Assembly: GCA_937922435.1 (NCBI GenBank)
Contig: CAKZVT010000023.1
Coordinates: 41,360-105,359 of the forward strand
Length of the DNA: 64,000 nt
DNA from: an uncultured Prevotella sp.
Lineage (GTDB): Bacteria > Bacteroidota > Bacteroidia > Bacteroidales > Bacteroidaceae
Direction: 5' to 3'
Position numbers and translations under genes: made by a program. Below the pieces are notes generated by a model. It ran no database searches, was not told the origin of the DNA, and was given only the letters and a program-made list of their open reading frames with translations. Of the stretch, positions 18,057 to 26,909 are shown one piece after another (positions within the stretch are counted from its first letter, which is position 1; each line of letters opens with the position of its first letter).

Positions 18057-20849
18057 TCACGAGTTCTCCCTCACCTCGCCCGGCTGCGCCCCGAAGTAGT
18101 CCTTGAAGCACTTTGAGAAGTAGGAAGGAGACGAGAAACCAACGTCGTAAGATATTTCGGAGACGGTCATCTGCGTGGTCTTCAGCAGGCGTTCGGCCTT
18201 CTTCAGGCGCGTGACGCGTATTATTTCGACTGGCGACTGACCCGTAAGCTGCTTCACCTTGCGGTACATCTGCACGCGGCTAAGCCCGAGGGCGGAGCTT
18301 ATTGTCTCGACACTAAGGCTGGAGTCTGACATGCGCTCGCGCACCACGCGGCTGAAGTCGGCCATAAAGCGGCTGTCGGGGTCGGCCTCGTCCCTGGCCT
18401 CGTCGTCCGCGCCCGACGCGTAGACGTACTTCAGCCGCTTACGGTTCTCCAAGAGGTTGCGCACGCGCGAGAGCAGCACTTTGCTTGAAAACGGCTTCGT
18501 TATGTAAGCGTCGGCGCCACAGTCGTAGCCCTCGGCGCGCTGGTTTTCATGCGCGTTGGATGTAAGCAGGATTACGGGCACATGGCTGGTGGCCGTCTCC
18601 TGCTTCACGCGGCGGCACATATCGAGGCCGTCCATGACGGGCATCATAACGTCGCACACTATGAGGTCGGGCACGGTTTTGAGCGCCATATCAAGCCCTT
18701 CCTTGCCGTTGGCGGCCTGCCGCACGTCGTATTCGCCGCCAAGCAGCTGCGCAACGTACTCGCGCACGTCAACGTTGTCATCGACAACAAGGATGAGGGG
18801 ACGGACATCCGTAGCACCATCGGCACCCAACACCCACCCCAACCCTCCCGAAGGGAGGGGGCTTAATATGCCTTGCCGATTATTATCCAAAGTATCATTC
18901 ACATCTTCTATCCATGCTTTTCGCTGCTTTTGCATATCCAGCTCCCTCCCTTCGGGAGGGTTGGGGTGGGTGTCTGGTTGGTTGTTGTGGGTGTCGGATG
19001 CCGTTAGCTGGATGTTAGGTGTCTCCTGTGGCAGCTCAACCTTGAACTCGGAGCCTTCTCCCTCGGTGCTCTTCACCGACACGCGGCCGCCGTGAAGCTC
19101 GGCGAACGCCTTGACAACGGCCAGCCCAACGCCCGTGCCCGAGCCTCCGCCGCGCACGCGGTAGAACTTGTCGAACACGCGGCTCACTACCTCCTTGGGT
19201 ATGCCCACACCCGTGTCGGCCACCGTTATTTCGACGTTGCCGCCACGGCGGACGGCCTCCACCGTAACCGTTCCGCCCTTGCGGTTGTACTTCAGGGCGT
19301 TGCTTATGAGGTTGTAGCAGATGCGCTCCACCTTATAATAATCGGCCTTGACGGTCAGGTCGCCGTCGGCCTTCTGCACGATTGTCACTTCATACGACGC
19401 TGCCAGCGGCTTGAAGTCGTCAACCCACAGCCTTACGGCGTCGGCAAGGTTGAACTCCGTCACCGTCAGCTCCATCTTTCCGCCCTGTATTTTGCGCAAA
19501 TCCAGTATCTCGCCGACCAGCTTAAGCAGCAGCGCGGCGTTGCGCCTGACTATGCCGAGCATGTGCCTCTGCCGCCCGGTAAGGTTCTCGTCGTCGAGAA
19601 TACGCTCCACCGGGTCGGCAATCAGCGTCAACGGAGTGCGCAGGTCGTGGCTCATGTCGGTGAAGAAGGCCATCTTCGCCTCCGCCGTCTCGTGCTCCAT
19701 GCGCCGCCTTACCATAACCATGCGGTAGAAAGCGGCGAACGCCACGATAACAAGTAAAAGGATTATGGCGCACAGCAGGAAGTAAACCTTCTGGTGGCTG
19801 TACTGCGTGAAGAAGAAGTCAACGCGCCCGTGGAGCTTCTCCAGCCGTCCGCTGATGTGGCTCATCTCCTCCGCCTGCATCAGCATCGTCTCCGCATTGT
19901 CCTTCGTTACGAGCGCGGCCTTCATGCTGTTGTCGCGCTCGTATGGCTTGCCTTCAAGTATGTCGAGAGCCAAATGCATCACAAGGTCGCCGCGCGTAGG
20001 GTATATGTACGATGCGTCGAGCACGCCGTCGCGCACCAGCTTGATGCCTCCGCCCTTGCCGGGAAGCGCGTCTATGCCTACAAAGCGCATCCTTCCGGCC
20101 AGTCCGAACCGCTTGGCCGCCTGCCACGCACCGTGCGCCATGCGGTCGTTCTGCCCGAAAACGTAGTCGGGCACGATGCCTTTGGCGAACAGCATGGAAG
20201 CCACCGAGTCGCCGCTTTGCTGCAACCAATTGCCGTCTTCGCTTGCCAACAGGCGTATGCCGGGATGCTTCTTGATGGCCGACACAAAGCCGCGGTGACG
20301 CTCGATAGCCGGCGACGAACCCTCAAGTCCGCGTATTTCGACCACCGTGCCCTTGCCTCCCAACCGCTTGGCGATGTACTCCCCGATGGTGAAACCTATT
20401 TTTTCGTTGTCCGCTCCGATGAACGCCGTGTACTTGCCTGCGCCCGTCTTGCGGTCAAGAAGGATAACGGGTATGCCGCTGTCGATGGCCCGGTCGATGG
20501 CCGGAGTTACCGTATTAATCTGGTTTGGCGAGACAATCAGCAGGTCGACGCCCTCATCCGTAAATGCGTTTATTTGCCTTGTCTGCAACTTGTCGTCGTC
20601 ATTCGCCGACACGACGCGCAACGTAATGTTGTCGTACAGGTACGTAGCGTCGCGCAACTCGCCGTTAAGTTTCTCGCGCCAGCTGTCCTCGCTGCACTGC
20701 GAAACGCCTATTACGTAGGTTTTCTTACTGTTGGAACAGGAAAGGATGAGGGATAAAAAGAAAATAAGAAACAGCCACGAAGCCCCTCCCAGCCTCCCCG
20801 TGAGGGGAGGAGTCAGGATAGCAGTGCAGATGTTTCTCACCTTCTTCAT
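18057..20849 (-). CDS. hybrid two-component sensor/AraC regulator of the fructan locus
   Basis: A 930-residue hybrid two-component protein. Residue numbers refer to the ATG at 20849. A signal or anchor segment ending in a lipobox-like LILSC (Cys38) is followed by a periplasmic sugar-binding-protein-like sensor (44-320), a transmembrane helix (355-377), HisKA with His401 (MSHDLRTP), HATPase (about 510-610; NALKYN, DTGVGIP, GTGVGL), a receiver with Asp733 (VCDVMMP) and AraC-type helix-turn-helix (about 835-928). In Bacteroides a protein of this design senses fructose, and the same ligand is inferred here. An upstream ATG at 20921 overlaps cysS and would add 24 repeat-coded residues. The N-terminus and the HATPase-receiver linker contain GGGGAGG repeat sequence. 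Confidence 0.93.
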   Translation of the reverse strand: MKKVRNICTAILTPPLTGRLGGASWLFLIFFLSLILSCSNSKKTYVIGVSQCSEDSWREKLNGELRDATYLYDNITLRVVSANDDDKLQTRQINAFTDEGVDLLIVSPNQINTVTPAIDRAIDSGIPVILLDRKTGAGKYTAFIGADNEKIGFTIGEYIAKRLGGKGTVVEIRGLEGSSPAIERHRGFVSAIKKHPGIRLLASEDGNWLQQSGDSVASMLFAKGIVPDYVFGQNDRMAHGAWQAAKRFGLAGRMRFVGIDALPGKGGGIKLVRDGVLDASYIYPTRGDLVMHLALDILEGKPYERDNSMKAALVTKDNAETMLMQAEEMSHISGRLEKLHGRVDFFFTQYSHQKVYFLLCAIILLLVIVAFAAFYRMVMVRRRMEHETAEAKMAFFTDMSHDLRTPLTLIADPVERILDDENLTGRQRHMLGIVRRNAALLLKLVGEILDLRKIQGGKMELTVTEFNLADAVRLWVDDFKPLAASYEVTIVQKADGDLTVKADYYKVERICYNLISNALKYNRKGGTVTVEAVRRGGNVEITVADTGVGIPKEVVSRVFDKFYRVRGGGSGTGVGLAVVKAFAELHGGRVSVKSTEGEGSEFKVELPQETPNIQLTASDTHNNQPDTHPNPPEGRELDMQKQRKAWIEDVNDTLDNNRQGILSPLPSGGLGWVLGADGATDVRPLILVVDDNVDVREYVAQLLGGEYDVRQAANGKEGLDMALKTVPDLIVCDVMMPVMDGLDMCRRVKQETATSHVPVILLTSNAHENQRAEGYDCGADAYITKPFSSKVLLSRVRNLLENRKRLKYVYASGADDEARDEADPDSRFMADFSRVVRERMSDSSLSVETISSALGLSRVQMYRKVKQLTGQSPVEIIRVTRLKKAERLLKTTQMTVSEISYDVGFSSPSYFSKCFKDYFGAQPGEVRENS
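18829..18865. repeat. GGGGAGG element C3, in frame inside the regulator gene
   Basis: CACCCACCCC, then CCCTCCCGAAGGGAGGG and GGCTT. It encodes LSPLPSGGLGWVLGA in the linker before the receiver domain. Inverted partner C4 lies 74 bp away; the pair appears to have been inserted together. Confidence 0.88.
18939..18974. repeat. GGGGAGG element C4, in frame inside the regulator gene
   Basis: AGCTCCCTCCC then TTCGGGAGGG and GGGTGGGT. It encodes DTHPNPPEGRELD on the regulator strand, directly after the HATPase domain. Confidence 0.88.
20779..20813. repeat. GGGGAGG element C5, in frame in the regulator signal segment
   Basis: AGCCCCTCCC and CTCCCCGTGAGGGGAG. It encodes LTPPLTGRLGGAS between the first eleven residues and the hydrophobic signal core of the regulator. 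Confidence 0.82.
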
Positions 20850-20876
20850 ATATGTATAACCTTGAATTACGGCCAC

Positions 20877-20909
20877 GCTCCTCCCCTCGGGGAGGTCGGT
20901 AGGGGGCTT
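20877..20909. repeat. GGGGAGG element C6 at the cysS 3' end
   Basis: CTCCTCCCCTCGGGGAG then AGGGGGCTT, ending just before the cysS stop codon. Inverted relative to C5; together they flank the regulator start codon. Confidence 0.82.
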
Positions 20910-20910
20910 A

Positions 20911-22401
20911 TTACTTGTCAAGCCGCCACACGCTGCCGTCCTTGGTATCGTTCACCTCGAAGCCGGCGGCGGCCAGTTCGTCGCGTATGCGGTCGCTCGT
21001 AGCCCAGTCTTTGGCTGCTTTCGCCTTGGCGCGGAGGTCGAGCACCATGTCAACCACCTTTCCAAAGGCTTCCTCGCGCTCCTTGCTTCCGCCTGCGTCG
21101 GCCTCTTTCAAGCCGAGTATGTCAAGCGCGAAGAGGCGCATCACGGCCTCAAGCTCTGCCAGGTCGGTGGCCGATATGTCGGCCTTGTGGTCGAGTATGA
21201 TATTAATAAGGTGGCAAGCCTCGAAGAGGTTGCTTATGACTATGGGGGTCTGCATGTCGTCGTTCATCGCGTCGTAGCACTTCTGGCGCAGTGTGGAGAC
21301 AGCCTCCTTCACCTGCGCGTCGCTCTCGGCGGAGGGCTTGATGCGCTTCAGGTCGGCGATGCCTGTCATCAGGCGTGACAGTCCCTTCTCGCTGGCTTGC
21401 AGGGCTTCGTCGGAGAAGTCCACCGTGCCGCGGTAGTGGGCGGAGAGTATGAAGAAGCGTATTGTCATGGGCGAGTACGCCTTTGACAGCAGCTTGTGCT
21501 CTCCCTTGAAGAACTGCTCCAACGTAATGAAGTTGCCGAGGCTCTTGCCCATCTTCTGTCCGTTGATGGTTATCATGTTGTTGTGCATCCAGTACTTCAC
21601 CATCTGGCTGCCCTGCGAGGCCACGGCCTGCGCAATTTCGCACTCGTGGTGGGGGAATACGAGGTCCATTCCGCCGCCGTGTATGTCGAAGTGGTCGCCC
21701 AGATACTTCCTGCCCATTGCCGTACACTCGCAGTGCCAGCCGGGGAAACCGTCGCTCCAGGGGCTCGGCCAGCGCATGATGTGCTCGGGCTGGGCCTTCT
21801 TCCACAGGGCGAAGTCGGCTTGGTTGCGCTTCTCTCCCACCCCGTCGAGCTGTCGGCTGGCATCCTTCACGTCGTCAAGGTTGCGGCCGGAGAGTATGCC
21901 GTAACGGTGGTCTTTGTTGTATTTCTCCGTGTCGAAGTATATGCTTCCGTTGCTCTCGTAGGCGTAGCCGTTGTCAAGGATTTGCTTAACCAGCTCCTCC
22001 TGCTCGATGATATGCCCCGTGGCGTGCGGCTCTATGCTGGGCGGCAGCACGTTGAGCGCGGCCATCGCGTCGTGGTATCGGTTGGTGTAATACTGCGCTA
22101 TTTCCATCGGCTCAAGCTGTTCCAGCCGCGCCTTCTTCTCTATTTTGTCCTCGCCTTCGTCCGCGTCGTGCTCCAAGTGGCCCACGTCCGTAATGTTGCG
22201 GACGTACCTCACCTTGTAGCCAAGGTGCTTCAGGTAGCGGAAGAGCACGTCAAACGTGATTGCGGGGCGTGCGTGTCCGAGGTGCGGGTCGCCGTAGACG
22301 GTAGGGCCGCAGACGTACATGCCCACATTGGGGGCGTGCAGCGGCTCAAAGCGTTCCTTACTACGGGTCAGCGTATTGTAGATTAAAAAGTTCTGTTGCA
22401 T
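20911..22401 (-). CDS. cysS: cysteine--tRNA ligase
   Basis: A 496-residue class I aminoacyl-tRNA synthetase that charges tRNA-Cys in the cytoplasm. CGPTVYGDPHLGHAR (residues 31-45) carries the zinc-binding Cys31 and the HIGH motif as HLGH (40-43); KMGKS at 283-287 is the KMSKS loop; GWHCECTAM and HGGGMDLVFPHHE supply the remaining zinc ligands and active-site residues. Length is normal. A well-formed promoter (22427-22457) lies upstream. The gene runs toward the fructan regulator, whose start codon at 20849 lies 62 bp beyond the cysS stop, so read-through is possible, but the functions are unrelated. Confidence 0.98.
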   Translation of the reverse strand: MQQNFLIYNTLTRSKERFEPLHAPNVGMYVCGPTVYGDPHLGHARPAITFDVLFRYLKHLGYKVRYVRNITDVGHLEHDADEGEDKIEKKARLEQLEPMEIAQYYTNRYHDAMAALNVLPPSIEPHATGHIIEQEELVKQILDNGYAYESNGSIYFDTEKYNKDHRYGILSGRNLDDVKDASRQLDGVGEKRNQADFALWKKAQPEHIMRWPSPWSDGFPGWHCECTAMGRKYLGDHFDIHGGGMDLVFPHHECEIAQAVASQGSQMVKYWMHNNMITINGQKMGKSLGNFITLEQFFKGEHKLLSKAYSPMTIRFFILSAHYRGTVDFSDEALQASEKGLSRLMTGIADLKRIKPSAESDAQVKEAVSTLRQKCYDAMNDDMQTPIVISNLFEACHLINIILDHKADISATDLAELEAVMRLFALDILGLKEADAGGSKEREEAFGKVVDMVLDLRAKAKAAKDWATSDRIRDELAAAGFEVNDTKDGSVWRLDK

Positions 22402-22426
22402 GATGATTTAAATTTTGTTCAAGCCA

Positions 22427-22457
22427 CAAAATTAGCACAAATCAGGCTAAATGCAAA
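22427..22457 (-). promoter_or_regulatory. cysS promoter (-33 TTTG, -7 TAATTTTG)
   Basis: On the minus strand TTTG (22454-22457) and TAATTTTG (22427-22434) are separated by 19 bp, a textbook Bacteroidota promoter. The leader would be about 20 nt. Confidence 0.72.
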
Positions 22458-22482
22458 ATAAATGGCGAAAAAGTTGTTTTCC

Positions 22483-22563
22483 AATTGACGGCCTTTTGCC
22501 TTCCAAAAAGCCATGAATTGCAGGCTAAAAGGCCGTCTTTTGCAGGCTAAAAGACGGCATATT
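22483..22563. repeat. four-unit 22-bp array A6
   Basis: Units start at 22483, 22505, 22527 and 22549 with cores GACGGCC, AGCCATG, GGCCGTC and GACGGCA; units 3 and 4 are near-complementary. The conserved flank GGTAAGC...TTGATTATCA follows on the right and runs into D1. Confidence 0.88.
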
Positions 22564-22594
22564 GGTAAGCGATTGATTATCAGCGGCTTACCAG

Positions 22595-22660
22595 GCTCTT
22601 TTGGTTCATAGTGTTTATTGAGCCAAATGAGCCTGATAAGCCCAACGAGCCGAATGCACC
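22595..22660. repeat. GCC-(T/A)4-AGCC element D1
   Basis: Irregular copies of GAGCCTGATAAGCCCAACG spaced about 9 bp apart. Part of an A6-D1 composite, the same order as A12-D4. Confidence 0.7.
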
Positions 22661-22673
22661 AATCTAATAATAC

Positions 22674-22903
22674 GAGAGTTCGGCATAAGAAATTATCTTC
22701 TTAATAAAGGACAGCTTCATTATTCCTTCGTGTTTCAAGAGGTCAGAGGGTAATCAGTCATTCCGCAGAAATGCGGAATCCAGTGCAAACAACCTACTTT
22801 TGCCATATTTGTGTACTGGATGCCGCATCGGAGTGCGGCATGACAGTTACCAACTGACTACTTGAAGTAGGATGTTTGCCATATTATTCTTATACCGAAC
22901 TCA
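22674..22903. repeat. composite element B4 (GAGTTCGGCATAA ends)
   Basis: Ends GAGTTCGGCATAAG and CTTATACCGAACTC enclose a diverged inner palindrome in which CATTCCGC has partly changed to CATGCCGC. With A6 and D1 it fills the 570 bp between cysS and the outer-membrane gene. Confidence 0.8.
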
Positions 22904-22930
22904 CATTAATAATTCGCAGAAGCATACCAA

Positions 22931-22963
22931 TCTCCTCCCCTCGGGGAGGTTGGGTGGGGGCTT
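22931..22963. repeat. GGGGAGG element C7
   Basis: CTCCTCCCCTCGGGGAGG then GGGTGGGGGCTT, ending 7 bp past the stop codon of the outer-membrane gene at 22971. Confidence 0.82.
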
Positions 22964-22970
22964 GTAGAGC

Positions 22971-25487
22971 CTACAAACTCACCTGCACGCCTACTACCGC
23001 CTCCCTCGGGCGCAGCTCGTACCAGCCGGTTGACGACATCACGCCGCTGTAAGTGGTGACGGCGTAGCGGCGTTTGTCGAAGATGTTGCGCACGTCCAAC
23101 GACAGGCGCACCTTCTTCATGCGCCACACCACGGAGGCATCGGCCAACAGCGTGCTCACCGTTGCGCCCTGTTGCAGTTCGTTGCGGTAATGCACGGCTG
23201 CGGCGGTGATGTCGACACGGCCTACGGTCTGCGTGTAGGCGAGGCTCTGTTTCCAGTCGAACAGGCTGTTTCCACCCATTCCATCGGTTTTCATTCGGTT
23301 CAAGGTGAAGTCGGCGCGGTAGGTGAACATGCCGAAACTTGGCGTGAACACCACCTCGGGCGACGCCTGCCATGCGCCCGAAGTGTAGCCTGTAACCTCG
23401 CCGCCCGACAACTGACTGCCTGCGCCGAAGGTGTATTGCAGGGCCAGCTTGGTCTTCAAGTGCAAACTGAAAAAGCCTTTCGACACTGCTGCCTTGGCCG
23501 AAACGGCATCCTGCTGCCAGCCGCGCCGTACCGTCATGAGCGTATATCGGCCGCCGTCGATGGTCATGTCGGTCATCAGGTTGCCGTGGCTGTGGTTGTA
23601 ACCGAGCGTCGCGCTCATGAACAACTCCGCCACAGGGCGCTTATAATTGTACGCGGCGTTGGCGTAGAACGTGCCAGTGCGCGGTACCACTCCGCAGTTT
23701 TCCACCAACGTGCGGTAGTCTCTCATGTAGCGGCTGACGGCGAAGTCGCCCCACCCTCCAGTCCGCATGGAGTAGCCCGTGCCAACGTTCAGCTCACCGC
23801 GCGTGCCGGTCTTCACCGTAACTTGCAGCGAGGGCGAAGCGTCAAGGTAATGTTCGCCGCGTTCGGTAAAAACAGTCCATTTCATCGGTACATCCATCCT
23901 GACTACCGTCCCCAACCGCTTGTACTGCCAGGAGGGCGCGGAGTGTACCGTCAGGCGCGTGTGTCGGCCTTGCAGGTTAAGGTGTTCGGCGGCGAGGCCG
24001 AGGTCGTAGCGGTGGGTAAGGAAGCGGCGGTTGAGCGTCAGCCGGGCGTAGTTGTCTGTATAATAGAGTATGTTCGTCAGCTCCTGACGCCGCCCGTCAA
24101 CGGTCATTTCGTGCGGAGCGTAGTGGAAATCGACATCCGAATACACCTGCCACGAGTGCCTTTCGCGGCTAAGCAGGCGCGTAAACGTGTTCTGCGCGTG
24201 CAGCTCGGGCAGCTTCACCCGTTGCCGTATGCCGCCTTCCTCGCCGCCGTCGATGCGCGTAGAGCCGTCAGCCAGCGTGCCTTCAATGATAAAATACTCG
24301 TTGCCGTAAGCCTCGGCGGTGTTCGTATTGTGGTTGAAGTCGGCATAAATGCGGTCGCGCCGTATGGCAGAATTGGCGGTTTCATCGGTAGTTACGGGCT
24401 CTTTCCCGTCGAAATAGTAGGTTGACGTGTTGCCCGTCTGCTGCGTCTCGTCGGCGTGCAGGTAGCCTGCCGTCCACCGCTGTTCGCTCCCGGCCTTGGT
24501 CTTGCGCGTCTGCTTCACGGCGAAATTATACGAACTGTTGAAGCGCAGACGCTCCGCGTCGATGGGCGCGGCGAGCTGCGGCGCGGCAAACCATTGCGGT
24601 ACTTGCTGCCCTCCGCCGTAAGCCGCCGTGCCGCCGGTAGCCAGGAGGGCGTCCGTCTGCATCAGGTCGCGCCCCGAACGGTCGTACATGGCGGCATACA
24701 TGCGTTGCCGCCGCTTGCCTATTTGCAGCGCGTCGGCTCCTCCCTGCGGCCTCGTGTCCTCCAATGGCGTGGCCACCACCGCGCCGGGACGCAGCGTGAA
24801 CATCCACTTGTCGCGCGCCTCGGGGCGCAGGCGTATGTTCATCGCCACGTCGTCGGTGAACACCTTGCCTTGCAAAACCTTGACGGGCTGGTCGTGCTCG
24901 ATTACCTCCGCGCGGTCTACATCGCGCGCTTTAAGCAGTTCGTTGAGCTGGTTGTAGCGGCCTCCGGCAAGGTCAAGGTCTTCAATGGTAAACCGCGAGA
25001 TGTCTTTTCCGTTAAAACTTACGGTTCCATCGTCGGCTACGTCAACGCCGGGCAGCTTCTTGAGCACGTCCTTCAGCGTGTTGTCGCTTGCCGAAACGTA
25101 ACGTTTCAGGTCGAAAAAAGTTGTGTCTTGCCGCCCGAAAACTGGCATACCTTTCACTTGTACCTCTTTAAGTGCAAACGCCTTTGGTGCCATTTCCACC
25201 ACCATTTCGCGCCCTTTCACCGCCGCCACGCGCTTTTTCGCGTAGCCGAGGAACGTCACTTGCAGGCTGTCGCCGCTCTGCGCAGCAACAGAAAAACGCC
25301 CCTTTTCATCGGTCTTACCGAAACTTACCGCCCGGCTGCCGCGCGTCAGCGTCACCGCGGCACCCTTCAACGGCTGCCGCGAGAGGCTGTCAACCACGCA
25401 ACCCGTGACCTGTGGCTGTGCGAGAGAGGGCAAGGCGGACATAAAAAGGACTGCTATAAAAAACAATTTCATCATCGACTTCATCAT
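22971..25487 (-). CDS. outer-membrane beta-barrel protein with carboxypeptidase-regulatory-like domain
   Basis: An 838-residue TonB-receptor-like protein of the type usually found beside GLPGLI genes. A signal peptide (1-23, ending LPSLAQ) is followed by a carboxypeptidase-regulatory-like domain (25-105; VTGCVVDSLSRQPLKGAAV), a plug-like region (about 115-230; DGTVSFNGKDISRFTIEDLD) and a beta-barrel that ends VVGVQVSL. No SusD partner is present, so nutrient import is doubtful; export or assembly of a partner protein is an alternative. The GLPGLI gene lies upstream on the same strand across a repeat-filled gap of 417 bp. Substrate unknown. Confidence 0.85.
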   Translation of the reverse strand: MMKSMMKLFFIAVLFMSALPSLAQPQVTGCVVDSLSRQPLKGAAVTLTRGSRAVSFGKTDEKGRFSVAAQSGDSLQVTFLGYAKKRVAAVKGREMVVEMAPKAFALKEVQVKGMPVFGRQDTTFFDLKRYVSASDNTLKDVLKKLPGVDVADDGTVSFNGKDISRFTIEDLDLAGGRYNQLNELLKARDVDRAEVIEHDQPVKVLQGKVFTDDVAMNIRLRPEARDKWMFTLRPGAVVATPLEDTRPQGGADALQIGKRRQRMYAAMYDRSGRDLMQTDALLATGGTAAYGGGQQVPQWFAAPQLAAPIDAERLRFNSSYNFAVKQTRKTKAGSEQRWTAGYLHADETQQTGNTSTYYFDGKEPVTTDETANSAIRRDRIYADFNHNTNTAEAYGNEYFIIEGTLADGSTRIDGGEEGGIRQRVKLPELHAQNTFTRLLSRERHSWQVYSDVDFHYAPHEMTVDGRRQELTNILYYTDNYARLTLNRRFLTHRYDLGLAAEHLNLQGRHTRLTVHSAPSWQYKRLGTVVRMDVPMKWTVFTERGEHYLDASPSLQVTVKTGTRGELNVGTGYSMRTGGWGDFAVSRYMRDYRTLVENCGVVPRTGTFYANAAYNYKRPVAELFMSATLGYNHSHGNLMTDMTIDGGRYTLMTVRRGWQQDAVSAKAAVSKGFFSLHLKTKLALQYTFGAGSQLSGGEVTGYTSGAWQASPEVVFTPSFGMFTYRADFTLNRMKTDGMGGNSLFDWKQSLAYTQTVGRVDITAAAVHYRNELQQGATVSTLLADASVVWRMKKVRLSLDVRNIFDKRRYAVTTYSGVMSSTGWYELRPREAVVGVQVSL

Positions 25488-25523
25488 GATTTTTTATAAA
25501 ACACACAACGGCAATCCAACTTT

Positions 25524-25673
25524 CGTTCCGTCGGATTTGCAATCCGACGGCTTTTAATATAAGGATTTGTAATCCGATTAACCGCTATTTGTTTGCTTTA
25601 CTGCAAAAAATAAAGGTTTGAGCGGATTGCAAATCCGCACTTAGAAACCGTCGGATTACAAATCCGACGGAAC
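25524..25673. repeat. GGATTTGCAATCC palindromic element H1
   Basis: Four GGATTTGCAATCC-type palindromes, two in each arm, arranged as a larger inverted repeat: CGTCGGATTTGCAATCCGACG at the left end is matched by GTCGGATTACAAATCCGACG at the right. A second copy (H2) lies at 40953-41096. Confidence 0.85.
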
Positions 25674-25685
25674 AAGTGGGTGTCC

Positions 25686-25766
25686 GATATGCCATGTTTT
25701 ACATTCCAAAAGGCCATCTTTTACCGTGTAAAAGGCCACCTTTTGCAGGCTAAAAGACGGCCTTTT
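25686..25766. repeat. four-unit 22-bp array A7
   Basis: Units start at 25686, 25708, 25730 and 25752 with cores TGCCATG, GGCCATC, GGCCACC and GACGGCC. The flank CGTTGATTATCAA follows on the right. Confidence 0.9.
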
Positions 25767-25866
25767 AGAACGACGTTGATTATCAAGCAGTTATGCGAAG
25801 GTGAGAAGGTGAGAGGGTGAGAAGGTGAGAAAGAGACCTACCTGCCCATCACTCGCCCGCTATCTG

Positions 25867-25898
25867 GCTCCTCCCCTCGGGGAGGTTGGGTGGGGGCT
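25867..25898. repeat. GGGGAGG element C8
   Basis: CTCCTCCCCTCGGGGAGG then GGGTGGGGGCT, six bases outside the GLPGLI stop codon. Same orientation as C7. Confidence 0.82.
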
Positions 25899-25904
25899 GT
25901 TTTT

Positions 25905-26744
25905 TCATTCCACTTCTATTGCATTATAAGGCACGCTTCTCGGCGCAGCCATCTCATTGCCTTGCTTGTCTCGTATTTGCACCGTTACGTTGGGATTCGT
26001 GGTGATGTAACCCACAGGGTCGGCGAAGTAGCGGCGGCGTATGCCTTCAAGCTGCTTGCGGCTGACGGCCTCGTACTTCCCACCTTTATAATATATAGGC
26101 GCGGGCGGAGCGACTTCCGACATGCCGACGGCATCGAAAACATAGTGCCGCGGTGCGTCGTAGGCTCGCAATATGAGGCCGGGCAGACCGCCGAGTTTCC
26201 ACGGCCCGGCATCAAGGGGTATGTCTTCGGCATACCAGGCGTACCATGTGCGCCCCTTGTAATTAGTCACGGCCAAGCTGCATCGATAGCCGAAGATTAC
26301 GGCGGAGCTGTCGGCCACTGGCTGCCAGGTTGGTGCGGCGTAGTCTTCGGTGCACACGAAACGGTCCATACCAAACTTTTCGAGCAGCGAAGTCTTGCCT
26401 ACGTCAGGGTAATTCTTGTACAACCGCCACGTAACCTGCCCACCGCCCTGATACTCATTGCCGCCATTCTTCATCACGACGGCGTTGGCCGAGTCGGCCT
26501 GGAAAGCCTTGTAGCTGTAGAAATACCGCACGCGGCCGCCCAATTCGAGGCGCATCGTCTCCTTGACGGCTATGTCTGGTGCATTGACAGTGTCCTCAAC
26601 CATGCGCAGGTCGTAGTAAACAATGTAACGGGCAGTGTCGCAAGGCTCGCCCGGTTCAAAGTCGGCGGCAGTGAAAACATCAATTTGCGCCTTGCCAAGC
26701 GTAGCGGCAAGCAGCGCAAGCAATGATAACAAAAGTCTTTGCAT
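25905..26744 (-). CDS. GLPGLI family secreted protein
   Basis: A 279-residue protein with signal peptide (1-19, LGKAQ) and the family-defining KLGGLPGLIL at residues 183-192, preceded by the usual YAWYAEDIPLDAGPW. GLPGLI proteins are periplasmic or surface proteins of unknown function found almost only in Bacteroidota. The family normally neighbours a receptor-like barrel protein, as here (22971-25487). The gene is divergent from the membrane-anchored regulator at 26910, with 165 bp between them, and is the likely target of that regulator. I know of no established biochemical activity. Confidence 0.92.
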   Translation of the reverse strand: MQRLLLSLLALLAATLGKAQIDVFTAADFEPGEPCDTARYIVYYDLRMVEDTVNAPDIAVKETMRLELGGRVRYFYSYKAFQADSANAVVMKNGGNEYQGGGQVTWRLYKNYPDVGKTSLLEKFGMDRFVCTEDYAAPTWQPVADSSAVIFGYRCSLAVTNYKGRTWYAWYAEDIPLDAGPWKLGGLPGLILRAYDAPRHYVFDAVGMSEVAPPAPIYYKGGKYEAVSRKQLEGIRRRYFADPVGYITTNPNVTVQIRDKQGNEMAAPRSVPYNAIEVE

Positions 26745-26770
26745 AACGTAAAATATTTATGGTTTTGCCG

Positions 26771-26778
26771 CAAAATTA
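26771..26778 (-). promoter_or_regulatory. -7 box for the GLPGLI gene
   Basis: Reads TAATTTTG then C on the minus strand (TAnnTTTG consensus). Expected leader about 20 nt. No convincing -33 TTTG was seen. Confidence 0.55.
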
Positions 26779-26877
26779 AAGATAATATACCGATGAAACC
26801 GCATATTTTTATTACTCGCGTATTACTGAAAGCATTACTAAAATATTATAAGATGTACGCACGTGCACGGAATTTGC

Positions 26878-26885
26878 TACTTTTG
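26878..26885 (+). promoter_or_regulatory. -7 box for the membrane-anchored regulator
   Basis: TACTTTTG followed by C, giving a leader of about 18 nt before the ATG at 26910. It supports that ATG over the longer open frame beginning at 26739, whose first 57 residues would come from untranscribed DNA. Confidence 0.6.
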
Positions 26886-26909
26886 CACACAGAAAAAACA
26901 TACTCGAAG

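Noticed and set aside
25524..25673. Insertion sequence
   Set aside because: Inverted repeats are present but there is no transposase frame in the 150-bp element; non-autonomous at most.
26739..26909. Upstream start for the membrane-anchored regulator
   Set aside because: It includes the promoter box at 26878 and puts a non-conserved segment before the first membrane helix.
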